In this document: piece after piece, positions 52,191 to 63,113 of the stretch
Position numbering within the stretch: the stretch's first letter is position 1
Layout: each line of letters starts with the position of its first letter
Assembly: GCA_016125165.1 (NCBI GenBank)
Contig: WGMH01000006.1
Span: 1-64,000, forward strand
Source: Alphaproteobacteria bacterium
Lineage (GTDB): Bacteria; Pseudomonadota; Alphaproteobacteria; Micropepsales; Micropepsaceae
Direction: 5' to 3'
Length of the DNA stretch: 64,000 nt
Notes under the pieces: model-generated
Database searches by the model: none
The model's input: the letters and a program-made list of their open reading frames with translations, nothing else
What the model was told of the DNA's origin: nothing
Program-made: the position numbers and the translations under genes

Positions 52191-53135
52191 CTAGGCGGGA
52201 AGCTCCCGTGGATCGGCGGTGGCGAGGCGGCCATGCTCCAGCCAGCGCGCCAAGCCGGGTGACAGTTCCTGTGCCGCGCGCGCCTCGTAGCGGGCTATGT
52301 CGTCCGATGTGAGCGCTGTCCGCCAGCGCTGGTTGGTGCCGAGATTGAAGAAGCGCTCGTGCCCCTTGTCCCACGCCATGGCGGCACGCGGCAGAAGCGA
52401 TGCGCCGTTTTCGCGCATGAAATCAAAACTGGCGGCACGCAGCATGCTGTCCCACAGGGGCTCCTCCACCGCGATGGAGAGGAACGATGCGATGCGCTTC
52501 ATCTCGCCTTCCAGATCCGCCTTCAGATCGTTGTAGTGCACAAGCAGGACATTGGGACGGTGCCGGTCTGCCCACCAGCTGCGCGCCGTATGAAAATAAA
52601 ATGTGGCGGGCATGTCATCGGCGAAGCGCGCATCCGGGCCTTCCTGCATCCACGTCTGAAAGAATGCGTGCGGCTCCTTCGCTACACGCGGCAACGGGCG
52701 AGCAATCGTCTCATCCTGCATGCCGGCCCAATCCATCATCTGAAGCGCGGTTTCGACATAGCCGGATTGGTGGTTGTGCCACGACATGAAAGCGTCGAGG
52801 CCGCCGCGGCTGACATGAATGTATTTCACGCCCTCGTGCAGCGGCAGCGCATCGGACGGCAGGTGCGACTTCAGAAAGCGGCGATGATCCTGCGCGCCGA
52901 TTTCTTCCATTACCTTGTCGATCGGCGCAAAACGCTGATCGATCCATGGCGAGATCGACTGGATGGGGCGCGCCGCACCGTCCTGAAAGACCAGCTGGCT
53001 GACAATCTGCTGCATCCAGGTGGTGCCGCATTTGGGATAGGTCGCGATGACGGCGTCGCCCTGCCGTGGCACGTAATGGGCCCAGCGGCGGCTGTCTGTG
53101 GTCCAGCTGCGGACGACGATCTCTGGTTCGCGCAT
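52191..53135 (-). CDS. Sulfotransferase domain protein
   Basis: A 314-residue sulfotransferase of the cytosolic type. The PAPS-binding YPKCGTTWMQQ, FLKSHLP and VSRGGLDAFMSWH motifs are clear, and a C-terminal NLGTNQRWRTAL is close to the RxGxxxxW motif. It would sulfate a small-molecule hydroxyl. It is upstream of and on the same strand as the flavin monooxygenase (55-base gap), so an operon that hydroxylates then sulfates one compound is plausible but unproven. Confidence 0.92.
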   Translation of the reverse strand: MREPEIVVRSWTTDSRRWAHYVPRQGDAVIATYPKCGTTWMQQIVSQLVFQDGAARPIQSISPWIDQRFAPIDKVMEEIGAQDHRRFLKSHLPSDALPLHEGVKYIHVSRGGLDAFMSWHNHQSGYVETALQMMDWAGMQDETIARPLPRVAKEPHAFFQTWMQEGPDARFADDMPATFYFHTARSWWADRHRPNVLLVHYNDLKADLEGEMKRIASFLSIAVEEPLWDSMLRAASFDFMRENGASLLPRAAMAWDKGHERFFNLGTNQRWRTALTSDDIARYEARAAQELSPGLARWLEHGRLATADPRELPA

Positions 53136-53198
53136 GTCCCCTCCCCCGAGGCGCGCTCCTTTTAGACCAACCGCGACCGGATTGCGCTGTCCGGACCC

Positions 53199-53227
53199 TT
53201 GACGGTTGGGGTCCGCATGACTAAATC
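53199..53227 (+). promoter_or_regulatory. Probable groESL promoter
   Basis: TTGACG at 53199-53204 and TAAATC at 53222-53227 are separated by 17 bases, a sigma-70-like layout. They lie just before the CIRCE element, which would overlap the start of transcription. Confidence 0.6.
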
Positions 53228-53240
53228 CGGCCCCGAACGG

Positions 53241-53267
53241 TTAGCACTCTCCGAGCGGGAGTGCTGC
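53241..53267 (+). promoter_or_regulatory. CIRCE operator (HrcA site)
   Basis: TTAGCACTC, a 9-base spacer, GAGTGCTGC. The left arm and most of the right arm match the CIRCE consensus; the last two bases of the right arm differ (GC for AA). It lies about 75 bases upstream of groES, where HrcA represses in many bacteria. Confidence 0.92.
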
Positions 53268-53339
53268 CACCTGACGCCGAAACGGGTCAGGTCTATCGCA
53301 AGCGCTTGAACCCATTGGAATTTTCAGGAGAGAGACGCA

Positions 53340-53657
53340 ATGAAATTCCGTCCCCTTGGCGACCGTGTGGTCGTCCGCCGCGTGCAGGAGGATCAGAAGA
53401 CCCCCGGCGGCATCATCATCCCCGAAACCGCTCAGGAAAAGCCGCAGGAAGGCGAAGTGATCTCCGTCGGCCCCGGCGCCCTCGACGATAACGGCAAGCG
53501 CGTCGCCCCCGAAGTGAAGGTTGGCGACTTCGTGCTGTTCGGCAAGTGGAGCGGCACCGAAGTGAAAATCGGCGGTGAAGAACTCCTCATCATGAAGGAG
53601 TCCGACATCATGGGCATCCTCGAAGGCCGCCCCGCCAGCAAGAAGAAAGCCGCCTAA
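53340..53657 (+). CDS. groES: Co-chaperonin GroES
   Basis: A 105-residue heptameric lid for GroEL. Starts [14 protein letters not shown], the mobile loop is [21 protein letters not shown], and it includes [15 protein letters not shown] and the [11 protein letters not shown] roof region. A strong AGGAGAG site precedes the ATG. Under CIRCE control and in an operon with groEL, 40 bases apart. Confidence 0.97.
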   Translation: MKFRPLGDRVVVRRVQEDQKTPGGIIIPETAQEKPQEGEVISVGPGALDDNGKRVAPEVKVGDFVLFGKWSGTEVKIGGEELLIMKESDIMGILEGRPASKKKAA

Positions 53658-53673
53658 GGTTTCTTCCGTATAA

Positions 53674-55341
<1,668 letters not shown>

Positions 55342-55365
55342 TCCAACACGCTTCACGCATACAGA

Positions 55366-55395
55366 AAGGCCCGGTGGAAACACCGGGCCTTTTTT
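55366..55395 (+). terminator. Rho-independent terminator of groESL
   Basis: Stem AAGGCCCGGTG, loop GAAA, CACCGGGCCTT and then a T-run. It lies 24 bases after the groEL stop. Confidence 0.93.
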
Positions 55396-55717
55396 GCGTT
55401 GTGCGATACTTCCTCATCAATGAGTTGGCGCGTCCGCTGGCTGACACTCTACGCAAGTCAAAGGGACGCAACCACATAAGCAGCGCAGGAAAGCTGATCG
55501 GACTTTTCTGTGAACCTATCGACGTCAGGTCTTTTTGGAGAACCTTCTACTGGCACTGTTGAAATCAGGCCCCAAGGTGCCCAGTTCCAAATTGATCAGC
55601 ACTATAATCTTCGCGAACTCAACGGAGCGACTTGGCGAGTTTGCATACTGAAAGTCTGCGCGGACACTTTGACAGGGCGAGTTTCAAAACCGCCCATTTG
55701 AAACACCGGTTATCTGT
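55396..55717. other. Gene-free spacer with lower G+C
   Basis: About 320 bases with no supported gene. G+C looks about 50%, lower than neighbours. Short open frames here have no family resemblance and no ribosome sites. It may be a decayed insertion or a regulatory stretch for the TonB-type gene's 3' side. Confidence 0.5.
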
Positions 55718-56305
55718 TTAGTTCGCCTGTTTCTCCGTGGCGTCGCTGCCGCTTTCGCCGTCCGCGCTCGTATCGCTTTGCAGCTTCTTCTCTGAATCGG
55801 ATCCCATCGACCACACCACCGTCGCCGTCCACGGCATGTCGGTGAGGATGCTGTCCTTGATGCCAGGCTTGTAGTGCCACCGCGACACGCATTCGGTGGC
55901 TGCATCGTCGAGGCGGTCATAGCCGCTCGATTGCGTAACCTTCACGTCTTTCACGAGACCATCCGCACGCACCAAAAAGGAAAGCACCGTCGTTCCTTCC
56001 TGACCCCAGATGCGCGACCAGAGGGGATAGTCGTCGCGGCAATCCTGCCTGCCCGACGCTTCCGGCGTGCGGTTGATCTTTTCCGGTACCGGCACCTGAA
56101 CGATCTGCTTTTGAATTTTCGCGGGCGCAGTCTGTTGCGCCGGCGCCTCAAACGCGAACATCGCCACAAGATGATAGACGAACAGCAGCGAGGATGCGGT
56201 GGCAATGCCGCCCGCGAAAATCCATGCCCAGATGTTGTGACGGAAGCGCTCGTTATAAAAAAGCCCGGACGAGACCACGAACACGACGAACTCGATGACG
56301 ATCAT
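55718..56305 (-). CDS. TonB C-terminal domain protein
   Basis: A 195-residue membrane-anchored protein. Two hydrophobic segments (VIEFVVFVVSSGLF and IWAWIFAGGIATASSLLFVYHLVAMF) near the N terminus, a proline-rich spacer, and a C-terminal TonB-like fold with CRDDYPLWSR and a GYDRLDDAATECVSRWHYKPG block. Such proteins bridge energy from the inner membrane to outer-membrane receptors or simply share the fold. The inner ATG at 56305 is preferred because it begins the membrane segment. Confidence 0.82.
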   Translation of the reverse strand: MIVIEFVVFVVSSGLFYNERFRHNIWAWIFAGGIATASSLLFVYHLVAMFAFEAPAQQTAPAKIQKQIVQVPVPEKINRTPEASGRQDCRDDYPLWSRIWGQEGTTVLSFLVRADGLVKDVKVTQSSGYDRLDDAATECVSRWHYKPGIKDSILTDMPWTATVVWSMGSDSEKKLQSDTSADGESGSDATEKQAN

Positions 56306-56520
56306 GCGTTTGCCAAGACTCTGAATGTTGGATCGGCCCCATAATAATGGGCGCCACGCGGTCTGAGAATGGGGGCGTGAAGCGCCTCCGCGGCAGCTTC
56401 TTACCCCTTCCGGCAAGGGGATTTGCGTTTTACAGCTTCGAGGTCTGCGCCGGGCGCGCTTGTGTTCGCACCCGTTCCGGCGTTCCGTTCACGTCTGAAA
56501 TCCTTTCGCTGGAGTCTCTC

Positions 56521-57027
56521 ATGTCCTTCACAATCCACGACGCCTGCGTTCCCCCGATGGTGCGCATGCTTTCCAATCTATCGAAGATCATCGACAAGGC
56601 CGTCGCGCAGGCAAAGGCAGAAGACATTCCGCTTTCCACATTGCTGGAGGCGCGGCTGGCGCCCGACATGCATCCGTTCCCACGCCAGATCCAGATCGCA
56701 TCCGATGCCGCCAAGGGCGCGGCCGCGCGGCTGTCCGGCGTGGAGGCGCCCTCCATGCCCGATACCGAAACCACAATTCCCGAACTGCAAGAGCGCATCT
56801 CCAAGACCATTGCATTCCTGAAGAGCGTACCGGCAGACAAGTTTGCGGGCGCGGAAGACCGCGAGATCGTGTTGAAATTCCCCAACGGCGAATTTCGCTT
56901 CACAGGCCGCGATTTCCTGACGAATTTCGCGCTGCCAAATTTCTTTTTCCATGTCACCACGGCCTATGGACTTCTGCGCTCCAAAGGCATCACCATCGGC
57001 AAGATGGATTTTCTCGGCGGGGCATGA
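56521..57027 (+). CDS. DUF1993 family protein
   Basis: A 168-residue protein of DUF1993, a DinB-like four-helix fold. Start MSFTIHDACVPPMVRMLSNLSKI, then EDIPLSTLLEARLAPDMHPFPRQIQIASDAAKGAAARL and FALPNFFFHVTTAYGLLRSKGI. Histidines at such positions hold a metal in DinB-like proteins. Function is unknown. The ATG at 56521 has GGAG upstream. Confidence 0.92.
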   Translation: MSFTIHDACVPPMVRMLSNLSKIIDKAVAQAKAEDIPLSTLLEARLAPDMHPFPRQIQIASDAAKGAAARLSGVEAPSMPDTETTIPELQERISKTIAFLKSVPADKFAGAEDREIVLKFPNGEFRFTGRDFLTNFALPNFFFHVTTAYGLLRSKGITIGKMDFLGGA

Positions 57028-57059
57028 TGGCAGGTCCCGCGCCAATGCGTGGGGGGAAC

Positions 57060-57428
57060 ATGTTCAGCAGATTTGCGATCCTTGCGGCGGCGGTTCTGGT
57101 TTCAACCGCCGCCCAGGCCGAAACCTTCAAGCCGTTGACCGGCACGTTCACGATCCGCTGGATCAACAACGATGCCACCAATCCCATCACGTTGAAGGAA
57201 GTGAACGGTAAGATCACCGGCACCTACAAATCCGACAGCGACAAGGCCATGTGCAATGTCACCGGCCTGCGCGAACAGGGTGGCGCGCTGTGGCAGGGCA
57301 CGATCATCTGTCCGAGCTGGACCATCGAGCTGGATGGCGCGTCCACGCCAAATGGCAGGATGAGCGCGGGCAAGTATTTTGCCTATGGCGACGCGCCGGG
57401 CGCCTTTGTCATGACACGCGGCAAATAG
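57060..57428 (+). CDS. Secreted hypothetical protein
   Basis: A 122-residue protein with signal peptide MFSRFAILAAAVLVSTAAQA. The mature part has FKPLTGTFTIRWINN, NPITLKEVNGKITGTYKSD and two cysteines (MCNVTG and IICPSW) with an even beta-strand look. The ATG at 57060 is preceded by GGGGGG, a good ribosome site, and gives a clean signal peptide. No family is recognised. Confidence 0.65.
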   Translation: MFSRFAILAAAVLVSTAAQAETFKPLTGTFTIRWINNDATNPITLKEVNGKITGTYKSDSDKAMCNVTGLREQGGALWQGTIICPSWTIELDGASTPNGRMSAGKYFAYGDAPGAFVMTRGK

Positions 57429-57435
57429 CGGGCGG

Positions 57436-57720
57436 CTATTCCTGCGCGCCCGGCTGCTGCTGCGCGGCTTCTTCTGCGAACGCAGTGTCGCGGAAATAGG
57501 CTTCGACCGTGCCCTTGTACTTGATGGTCATGGGCTTGCCGCGGCGGTCCACCGTTTTGCCAACGGCCAGGCGAACCCAACCCTCGCTGACGCAATATTC
57601 TTCAACGTTGTGTTTCTCCACGCCGTTGAAGCGGATGCCAATGCCGCGTTCGAGCAGCTTGTCATCATGGAACTTGCTGTCTGGATCAGCGGAAAGCCGG
57701 TCTGGCGGGGTGTCGCTCAC
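57436..57720 (-). CDS. DUF3297 family protein
   Basis: A 94-residue protein. The start is GTG at 57720 giving SDTPPDRLSADPDSKFHDDKLL, and the core RGIGIRFNGVEKHNVEEYCVSEGWVR is the DUF3297 signature. The C-terminal AEEAAQQQPG is polar. Function is unknown; it is common in proteobacteria. A longer upstream frame is open but lacks homology. Confidence 0.92.
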   Translation of the reverse strand: MSDTPPDRLSADPDSKFHDDKLLERGIGIRFNGVEKHNVEEYCVSEGWVRLAVGKTVDRRGKPMTIKYKGTVEAYFRDTAFAEEAAQQQPGAQE

Positions 57721-57830
57721 AGCGGGCCTCTCGCGCATGGGGTTGCGGGGTCTGGCATAGGCGATATGGCTGCCAATGCCAAATCGCCACCCCCCGCGAA
57801 ATCCGCGGCGCAAGCGCCTATATTGTGGAC

Positions 57831-58271
57831 ATGAATGAAAACCGGATTCTGCCCTGCCCGTATTGCGACACGCTGAATCGCGTGCCCAGCAGCAAACCGG
57901 CACAAGACGCCCGCTGCGGTCGCTGCCACAAGGCCCTGTTCGAGGGCCATCCGGTGGCGCTGACAACGCGCCGCTTCGACGCGCACGCACGCGCCCAGGA
58001 CATTCCGCTGGTGGTGGATTTCTGGGCCGAATGGTGCGGCCCCTGCCGGGGCTTCGCCCCCACCTTCGAAGCGGCGGCACGGGAATTTGAGCCGCGCGTA
58101 CGATTCGCCAAGGTGGACAGCGATCGCGAGCCCGAACTTTCGCAACGCTTTCAGATTCGCTCGATCCCCACGCTGCTGATGATGCAGGGCGGGCGCGAGC
58201 TGGCACGGGTCAGTGGAGCGCTGCCCATGAGCGAATTGCGACGCTGGATCGGCGCGCATCTGCCCCAATAG
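57831..58271 (+). CDS. trxC: Thioredoxin TrxC (thioredoxin 2)
   Basis: A 146-residue thioredoxin with an N-terminal zinc finger of C9, C12, C29 and C32 and an active-site W-C69-G-P-C72. The cis-proline is in SIPTLLMM. TrxC is a cytoplasmic disulfide reductase, usually linked to oxidative stress. The ATG at 57831 is preferred to GTG two codons earlier. Confidence 0.94.
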   Translation: MNENRILPCPYCDTLNRVPSSKPAQDARCGRCHKALFEGHPVALTTRRFDAHARAQDIPLVVDFWAEWCGPCRGFAPTFEAAAREFEPRVRFAKVDSDREPELSQRFQIRSIPTLLMMQGGRELARVSGALPMSELRRWIGAHLPQ

Positions 58272-58540
58272 AAAAAGCGAATTGCGGCCAGAGACTTGCG
58301 GCTGTGCAGCAAAAATGTGCGCTTGCGAGAAGCCGTTCTTTTCCTTGCCAACGCAGCAAGCGGATGCAACCTTTTTCGGGGTGTCACATTCCTGCTGTCG
58401 TCATCGGGCACCCTGCCCGCCTGAACGACGCCTCTGATTTCCAGTTCATTTCCGGTTCAGGCCGGACCCGCGACATTCATTTCCGGACAGGCGTTTTCCC
58501 AACGCCTCCAAAGAACAAAGCGAGCGAAAGGAATACGACC

Positions 58541-59332
58541 ATGAAACGAGGAACAATGCTGGCCCTGGCCGCAGTCATGTCGGTGGGAATATCGGCGCCT
58601 GCCATGGCCGATTATGTGCGGCTCGGCAGCGTCGATGTCGGTTTTCGCACCGACCGCGACACACAATGGACCCGCTTCGGCGGCCCGCTGGAAGGCCTTC
58701 GGCTGACCGCCGACCGCAGCGACATCTATTGCCGCTCTGTGGTGGTGGACTATCGCCGCGGCCGCAGCGAAAACGTGTTCTCCGGTCGTCTGCGCGAAGA
58801 CCGCCCCGTGAATGTGGATCTGCGCGGTGATCGCGCGCGTGTGAACAAGATCACTTTCACCTGCCGTTCCGATGAGCGTCGCGGTGGCAAGATCTACATC
58901 ATGGCCGATGTTGGCCGGTATCGCGACGATTGGCGCCGCGATCCGGATTGGTCGCGCATGTGGGCCGGCATCTTCGGCATGGATGACCGCCGTGGCGATC
59001 GCTGGGACCGCCGCCATGATGACTGGACGAGCATTGGACGGGTGTCCTTTGAAGGCCGCCGCGACAGCGAAAGCGCCTTCACCGGTTGGGCCGGACGTAG
59101 CGTCGACTCCATCGGCCTTCGTCCCATCGATAATGATGCGCGTTGCCGTTACATTCGCGTGACGTTCCGTGGCGGCCGCACGCGCGATCTCGATACTGGC
59201 GGGCGCCTTGAGCGCGGCCGCGTGAATGAAATCGGGATTCCGGGCCGCGACCGCGACATCACGCGCCTCGACATGTCTTGTCGTTCGCTCGGCGATCGTC
59301 GCGTGACGGTAGAGGTTCTTGTCAATCGCTAG
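58541..59332 (+). CDS. Secreted two-repeat protein, copy 1
   Basis: A 263-residue secreted protein with signal peptide MKRGTMLALAAVMSVGISAPAMA. The mature part has two similar units, each starting with a V-x-LGS or SIGRVSFEGRRD-type strand and including DIYCRSVVVDY and DARCRYIRVTF with one cysteine near the middle and CRS at the end. A spacer of Asp/Arg/Trp-rich residues links them. It is paralogous to the next gene. Fold appears all-beta; role unknown. Confidence 0.75.
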   Translation: MKRGTMLALAAVMSVGISAPAMADYVRLGSVDVGFRTDRDTQWTRFGGPLEGLRLTADRSDIYCRSVVVDYRRGRSENVFSGRLREDRPVNVDLRGDRARVNKITFTCRSDERRGGKIYIMADVGRYRDDWRRDPDWSRMWAGIFGMDDRRGDRWDRRHDDWTSIGRVSFEGRRDSESAFTGWAGRSVDSIGLRPIDNDARCRYIRVTFRGGRTRDLDTGGRLERGRVNEIGIPGRDRDITRLDMSCRSLGDRRVTVEVLVNR

Positions 59333-59355
59333 TCTGCGCTTGATGGATTTGCGAG

Positions 59356-59381
59356 GGGCCGGACGAAAGTCCGGCCCTTTT
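59356..59381 (+). terminator. Rho-independent terminator
   Basis: GGGCCGGAC, loop GAAA, GTCCGGCCC and TTTT. It follows the first secreted-repeat gene by 23 bases. Confidence 0.92.
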
Positions 59382-59525
59382 CGTTTGCGGCAGGGCATGC
59401 CGGAACGATCTGCTGCACCAGCCGTTATCTTTACGCGAGGGGCGAAGCCCGCGAACGGTCGAGCACAGCCGTGCTCGCGCGCACTTATTGCGATGCGTTC
59501 CGGGAAATTCGAGGAGACAGCAACT

Positions 59526-60308
59526 GTGAGGAAATCGCATCTCGCCGCGCTTGCGGCCATGCTCGCATTGGGCAGCGCGTCTCCGGCCCTCGCGGCCTGG
59601 GACAGAATTGGCAGTGTTGAATTTGAACGCTCTCGCGACCATGAACGGCAATATGCGAATTTTGCCGGGAGGATTGAAGGTATCAATCTTCGCGCCGTGA
59701 ACGAAGACGTGCGCTGCAATCGTGTGACGGCGACGTTCGGAAACGGCAAATCGCGCCGTGTGTATTCCGGCGTGTTGCGCACCAATCATCCCGTCAATGT
59801 CGATCTGCCAGGTCAGGACCGCAATGTGAAGCGGCTCGATTTCGTGTGCCGCTCGCTGGGCCGCCACGACGCGCGCGTCGATATCGCGGTGAACATCGGC
59901 CAGTATCGCGCGGAGTGGAAGAACGGCCCTTATTGGGCACAAGCCTGGGCTAGGCTGTTTGGCTGGAATGGCAATCGCAAGGACAGCGACCGCTGGGTCC
60001 GTTTGGGTTCCGAGCGCTTTGAAGGCCGCCGCGATCACGAGACCACTTATGCCGGATGGCACGGCAAGAGCGTCCAGGCGGTGGCGCTGAAGCCGGTGGA
60101 CGGCGATGCCCGCTGCAACCGCGTGAAGGCGACCTTTGCAAACGGTCACACGCGCAATCTGAACATTCAGGGCGGCGAGCGTCTGCGTGAAGACAAGTTC
60201 TACACGCTCGATTTGCCGGGCAATGAGCGCAACCTGAAGAGCCTCAATCTCACCTGCAGCGCGATCCGGGACCGTTCCGTGACGGTGGAAGTCTACGCGC
60301 AGTCCTGA
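59526..60308 (+). CDS. Secreted two-repeat protein, copy 2
   Basis: A 260-residue paralogue of the previous gene. Signal peptide VRKSHLAALAAMLALGSASPALA uses a GTG start at 59526 with GAGGAG 9 bases upstream. Repeat units begin WDRIGSVEFERSRDHERQYANF and WVRLGSERFEGRRDHETTYAGW; each has DxRCNRVxATFxNG and a later V-x-x-LNLTC/FVCRS part. The two repeats resemble each other and those of copy 1, so a duplicated ancestral unit was duplicated again. Confidence 0.77.
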   Translation: MRKSHLAALAAMLALGSASPALAAWDRIGSVEFERSRDHERQYANFAGRIEGINLRAVNEDVRCNRVTATFGNGKSRRVYSGVLRTNHPVNVDLPGQDRNVKRLDFVCRSLGRHDARVDIAVNIGQYRAEWKNGPYWAQAWARLFGWNGNRKDSDRWVRLGSERFEGRRDHETTYAGWHGKSVQAVALKPVDGDARCNRVKATFANGHTRNLNIQGGERLREDKFYTLDLPGNERNLKSLNLTCSAIRDRSVTVEVYAQS

Positions 60309-60327
60309 CATTCCAATTCGCATACAA

Positions 60328-60357
60328 AAGGGCCGGACGTTCGTCCGGCCCTTTTTT
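60328..60357 (+). terminator. Rho-independent terminator
   Basis: AAGGGCCGGAC, loop GTTC, GTCCGGCCCTT and a T-run. It ends the second secreted-repeat gene and has nearly the same stem as the terminator at 59356. Confidence 0.92.
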
Positions 60358-60385
60358 CTTGCGCCTGCCCAAGCGGCAGCCGGGA

Positions 60386-60745
60386 TCAGGACTTGTCTTT
60401 TTCCGGCCGGGGTACGGAATAGGGCTCAAAGGCGCCGAGCATGCACACCTCATTCGATTCCAGCACCGTGATCGACTGCATGTTCGAGCAGATGTTCATG
60501 TCGTGCGTCTGATAGACGAAGCCGTGAAACTTCAGACCCGGACAGGGCGTCTTCAGCGTGTTCTTCCAGATCTTCCCGTCCTTCATATGGAACAGGATCG
60601 TGTTCTTGTCGGGCACGCTCGTGTGATCGATGCGCGGCGAATAGAGGCATACCGATTTCGGGGCCGGAACTTCCCCGGTGCTGGCGGCGGTGCCCGTGGC
60701 TGCCAGAAGCAGGGCGGCGAACATTCCCGTGGCTATGGCTTTCAT
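60386..60745 (-). CDS. DUF6491-like secreted protein
   Basis: A 119-residue secreted protein with signal peptide MKAIATGMFAALLLAATGTAAS. The core has VCLYSPRIDHTSVPDKNTILFHMKDGKIWKNTL, CPGLKFHGFVYQ, NICSNMQSITVLE and CMLGAFEPY with conserved cysteines, like the DUF6491 family. Function is unknown. It points away from thrS, with about 165 bases between. Confidence 0.85.
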   Translation of the reverse strand: MKAIATGMFAALLLAATGTAASTGEVPAPKSVCLYSPRIDHTSVPDKNTILFHMKDGKIWKNTLKTPCPGLKFHGFVYQTHDMNICSNMQSITVLESNEVCMLGAFEPYSVPRPEKDKS

Positions 60746-60910
60746 GGCTCTCTCCCATGGAAACTGACGAACATCCCCTCGCAACACCCAGTTTCGCGCC
60801 GTTAACGGTCTGGGGCAATGCGTCCGCCGGCCCCGGCCTCATCACGTTCCCTTGCAACGCGGGGTTCAGCCCCCTAGATGTTCCCTCCCATTGAACAAAG
60901 GAGAACACCG

Positions 60911-62908
60911 GTGTCTGCGCCAGATTCCGCCCCCGCCGGGGCGCCCAACGTGACCATCACCCTGCCCGACGGCAAGGCGATGACGTTCACGCGCGGCGTC
61001 ACCCCCGGCGATGTCGCGGCGGCAATCGGACCCGGTCTCGCCAAGGCGGCGCTCATCGGCGAAGTGGACGGCAAGGAATGGGACCTGTTCCGGCCCCTCG
61101 ACCATGACGCCAAACTTCGCATCATCACCAAGAAAGACCCCGAAGCGCTGGAGCTGATCCGGCACGATGCCGCGCACATTCTGGCAATGGCGGTGCAGGA
61201 GCTTTTTCCCGGTACGCAGGTGACCATCGGCCCGGCCATCGAGGACGGCTTCTATTACGACTTCGCGCGCAACAAGCCGTTCACGCCCGAAGATCTGCCC
61301 GTGATCGAAGCCAAGATGCATGAGATCGTGAAGCGCGATTTGCCGACGCGCCGCGAGGTATGGCCGCGCGACAAGGCGATCCAGCACTTCCGCGACATGG
61401 GCGAGAGCTACAAGGCCGAGCTGATCGAAAGCATTCCCGAAGGCGAGGATGTTTCGATCTACTGGCATGGCGATTGGCACGACCTCTGCCGTGGTCCCCA
61501 CTTTCGCACCACCGGCCAGGTGGGTGACGCCTTCAAGCTGACCAAGATCGCAGGTGCCTACTGGCGGGGCGATGCCAACAACGCGCAGCTTCAGCGCATC
61601 TATGGCACCGCGTGGCGCGACCAGAAGGAGCTGGACGCCTATCTTCTGAAACTGGAAGAACAGGAAAAGCGCGACCATCGCAAAATTGGCCGCGAGATGG
61701 AGCTTTTCACCTTCTCGCCCGATATCGGCGCGGGCCTTCCCTTGTGGATGCCCAACGGCATGGTGATACGACAGGAGCTGGAATTCCTGGCGCTGCAGGA
61801 AGAGCGCAAGGACGGTTATCGCCGCGTGGCGACACCGCACATCACCAAGGAAAACCTGTTCTATCGTTCGCGGCACTTGCCCTACTACAAGGAAGATATG
61901 TACGCGCCGCTCGATATCGACGGCGAGAACTACTACCTGCGGCCGATGAACTGCCCGTTCCACCACACCATCTACGGTGCGACGCGGCATTCCTATCGCG
62001 AGCTGCCTCTGCGCATCGCCGAATACGGGCAGGACTATCGCTATGAAGCATCAGGCGGGCTTTCCGGCCTGATGCGCGTGCGCGGCTTCTGCATGAACGA
62101 TGCGCATATCTATTGCCGCTACGATCAGGCGAAGGACGAGTTCATTCGCGTGATGCAATTGCATGCGCGCTACTACGACCTGATGGGCATCAAAGAATAC
62201 TATATGCGCCTGTCGCTGCCCGATCTGGACAAGCTCGACAAATATGTGGACGAGCCGCAGAAGTGGCTCGATGCCATGGGCATCATCAAGCAGGCGATGA
62301 CCGAGTCCGGCTATCCCTTCGTGGAAGCCAAGGGGGAGGCCGCATTTTACGGCCCCAAGATCGACTTCATGATCAAGTCGGCAATCGGCACCGAATATAC
62401 GATCTCGACCAACCAGCTCGACTTCCTCGCAACCGAGACCTTCAACCTGAAATATATCGGCGAGGACGGCGCGGAACATCCGCTCTATGTGATCCACCGC
62501 GCGCCGCTGGGCACGCATGAGCGCTTCACGGCGTTTCTGATCGAGCACTATGCGGGCGCATTCCCGGTGTGGCTGGCACCGGTCCAGGCCCGCGTGATCC
62601 CGATCACCGAGAAGGTGAACGATTTCGCGCATAAGGTGATGGCCGACCTCAACGCCCTGCAGGTGGTGAACGGCACGGCGGGCCTGCGTGTCGATATCGA
62701 CCTTGCCAGCGAACGCATGCAGAAGAAGATCCGCGACGCGCAATTGCAGAAGATTCCCTACATGCTGGTCGTGGGTGAACGCGAAGCCGCCGAAGGCAAG
62801 GTGGCTGTCCGGCTGCGATCCGGCAAGGATCTGGGCGCCATGCCATTGGAAACTTTCATGGCGCGCATCAAAAAAGAGGCGGAATCCCGGCAGGATGTGG
62901 CCGATTGA
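60911..62908 (+). CDS. thrS: Threonyl-tRNA synthetase
   Basis: A 665-residue class II synthetase. A TGS domain (VTITLPDGKAMTF) starts it, followed by the editing domain (HDAAHILAMAVQELFPGTQV), the catalytic core with MNCPFHHTIYG (zinc Cys) and the C-terminal anticodon domain (PVWLAPVQARVIPI). A GTG at 60911 with AGGAGA upstream is the best start; an ATG 11 codons earlier is open but lacks a ribosome site. It precedes infC with a short gap, a usual order. Confidence 0.96.
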   Translation: MSAPDSAPAGAPNVTITLPDGKAMTFTRGVTPGDVAAAIGPGLAKAALIGEVDGKEWDLFRPLDHDAKLRIITKKDPEALELIRHDAAHILAMAVQELFPGTQVTIGPAIEDGFYYDFARNKPFTPEDLPVIEAKMHEIVKRDLPTRREVWPRDKAIQHFRDMGESYKAELIESIPEGEDVSIYWHGDWHDLCRGPHFRTTGQVGDAFKLTKIAGAYWRGDANNAQLQRIYGTAWRDQKELDAYLLKLEEQEKRDHRKIGREMELFTFSPDIGAGLPLWMPNGMVIRQELEFLALQEERKDGYRRVATPHITKENLFYRSRHLPYYKEDMYAPLDIDGENYYLRPMNCPFHHTIYGATRHSYRELPLRIAEYGQDYRYEASGGLSGLMRVRGFCMNDAHIYCRYDQAKDEFIRVMQLHARYYDLMGIKEYYMRLSLPDLDKLDKYVDEPQKWLDAMGIIKQAMTESGYPFVEAKGEAAFYGPKIDFMIKSAIGTEYTISTNQLDFLATETFNLKYIGEDGAEHPLYVIHRAPLGTHERFTAFLIEHYAGAFPVWLAPVQARVIPITEKVNDFAHKVMADLNALQVVNGTAGLRVDIDLASERMQKKIRDAQLQKIPYMLVVGEREAAEGKVAVRLRSGKDLGAMPLETFMARIKKEAESRQDVAD

Positions 62909-63113
62909 CCCTTGCGAAAGGGCGGCCCATTCCTATTGTAAGGCTATCCGCTTCCGGCTTCCGGAGCGGAAGCCGCCCGGCTTGGGCAAGAACCAGCCGC
63001 GCGCCATCGCAACGAGGAAATTCTGCCGCGCCAATCGACGAACACACGTTTCGCTGGGCCGGTAGAACCCCAGCAAACGCGATGATGCGCGGCTCATCCA
63101 GAGGAGAGTTGTC

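Noticed and set aside
55396..55717. Small protein genes after the groESL terminator
   Set aside because: The frames lack ribosome sites and family resemblance; only an unusual base composition supports them.
60746..60910. T-box or other riboswitch before thrS
   Set aside because: No T-box core or specifier-like stem is visible; proteobacterial thrS rarely uses one.
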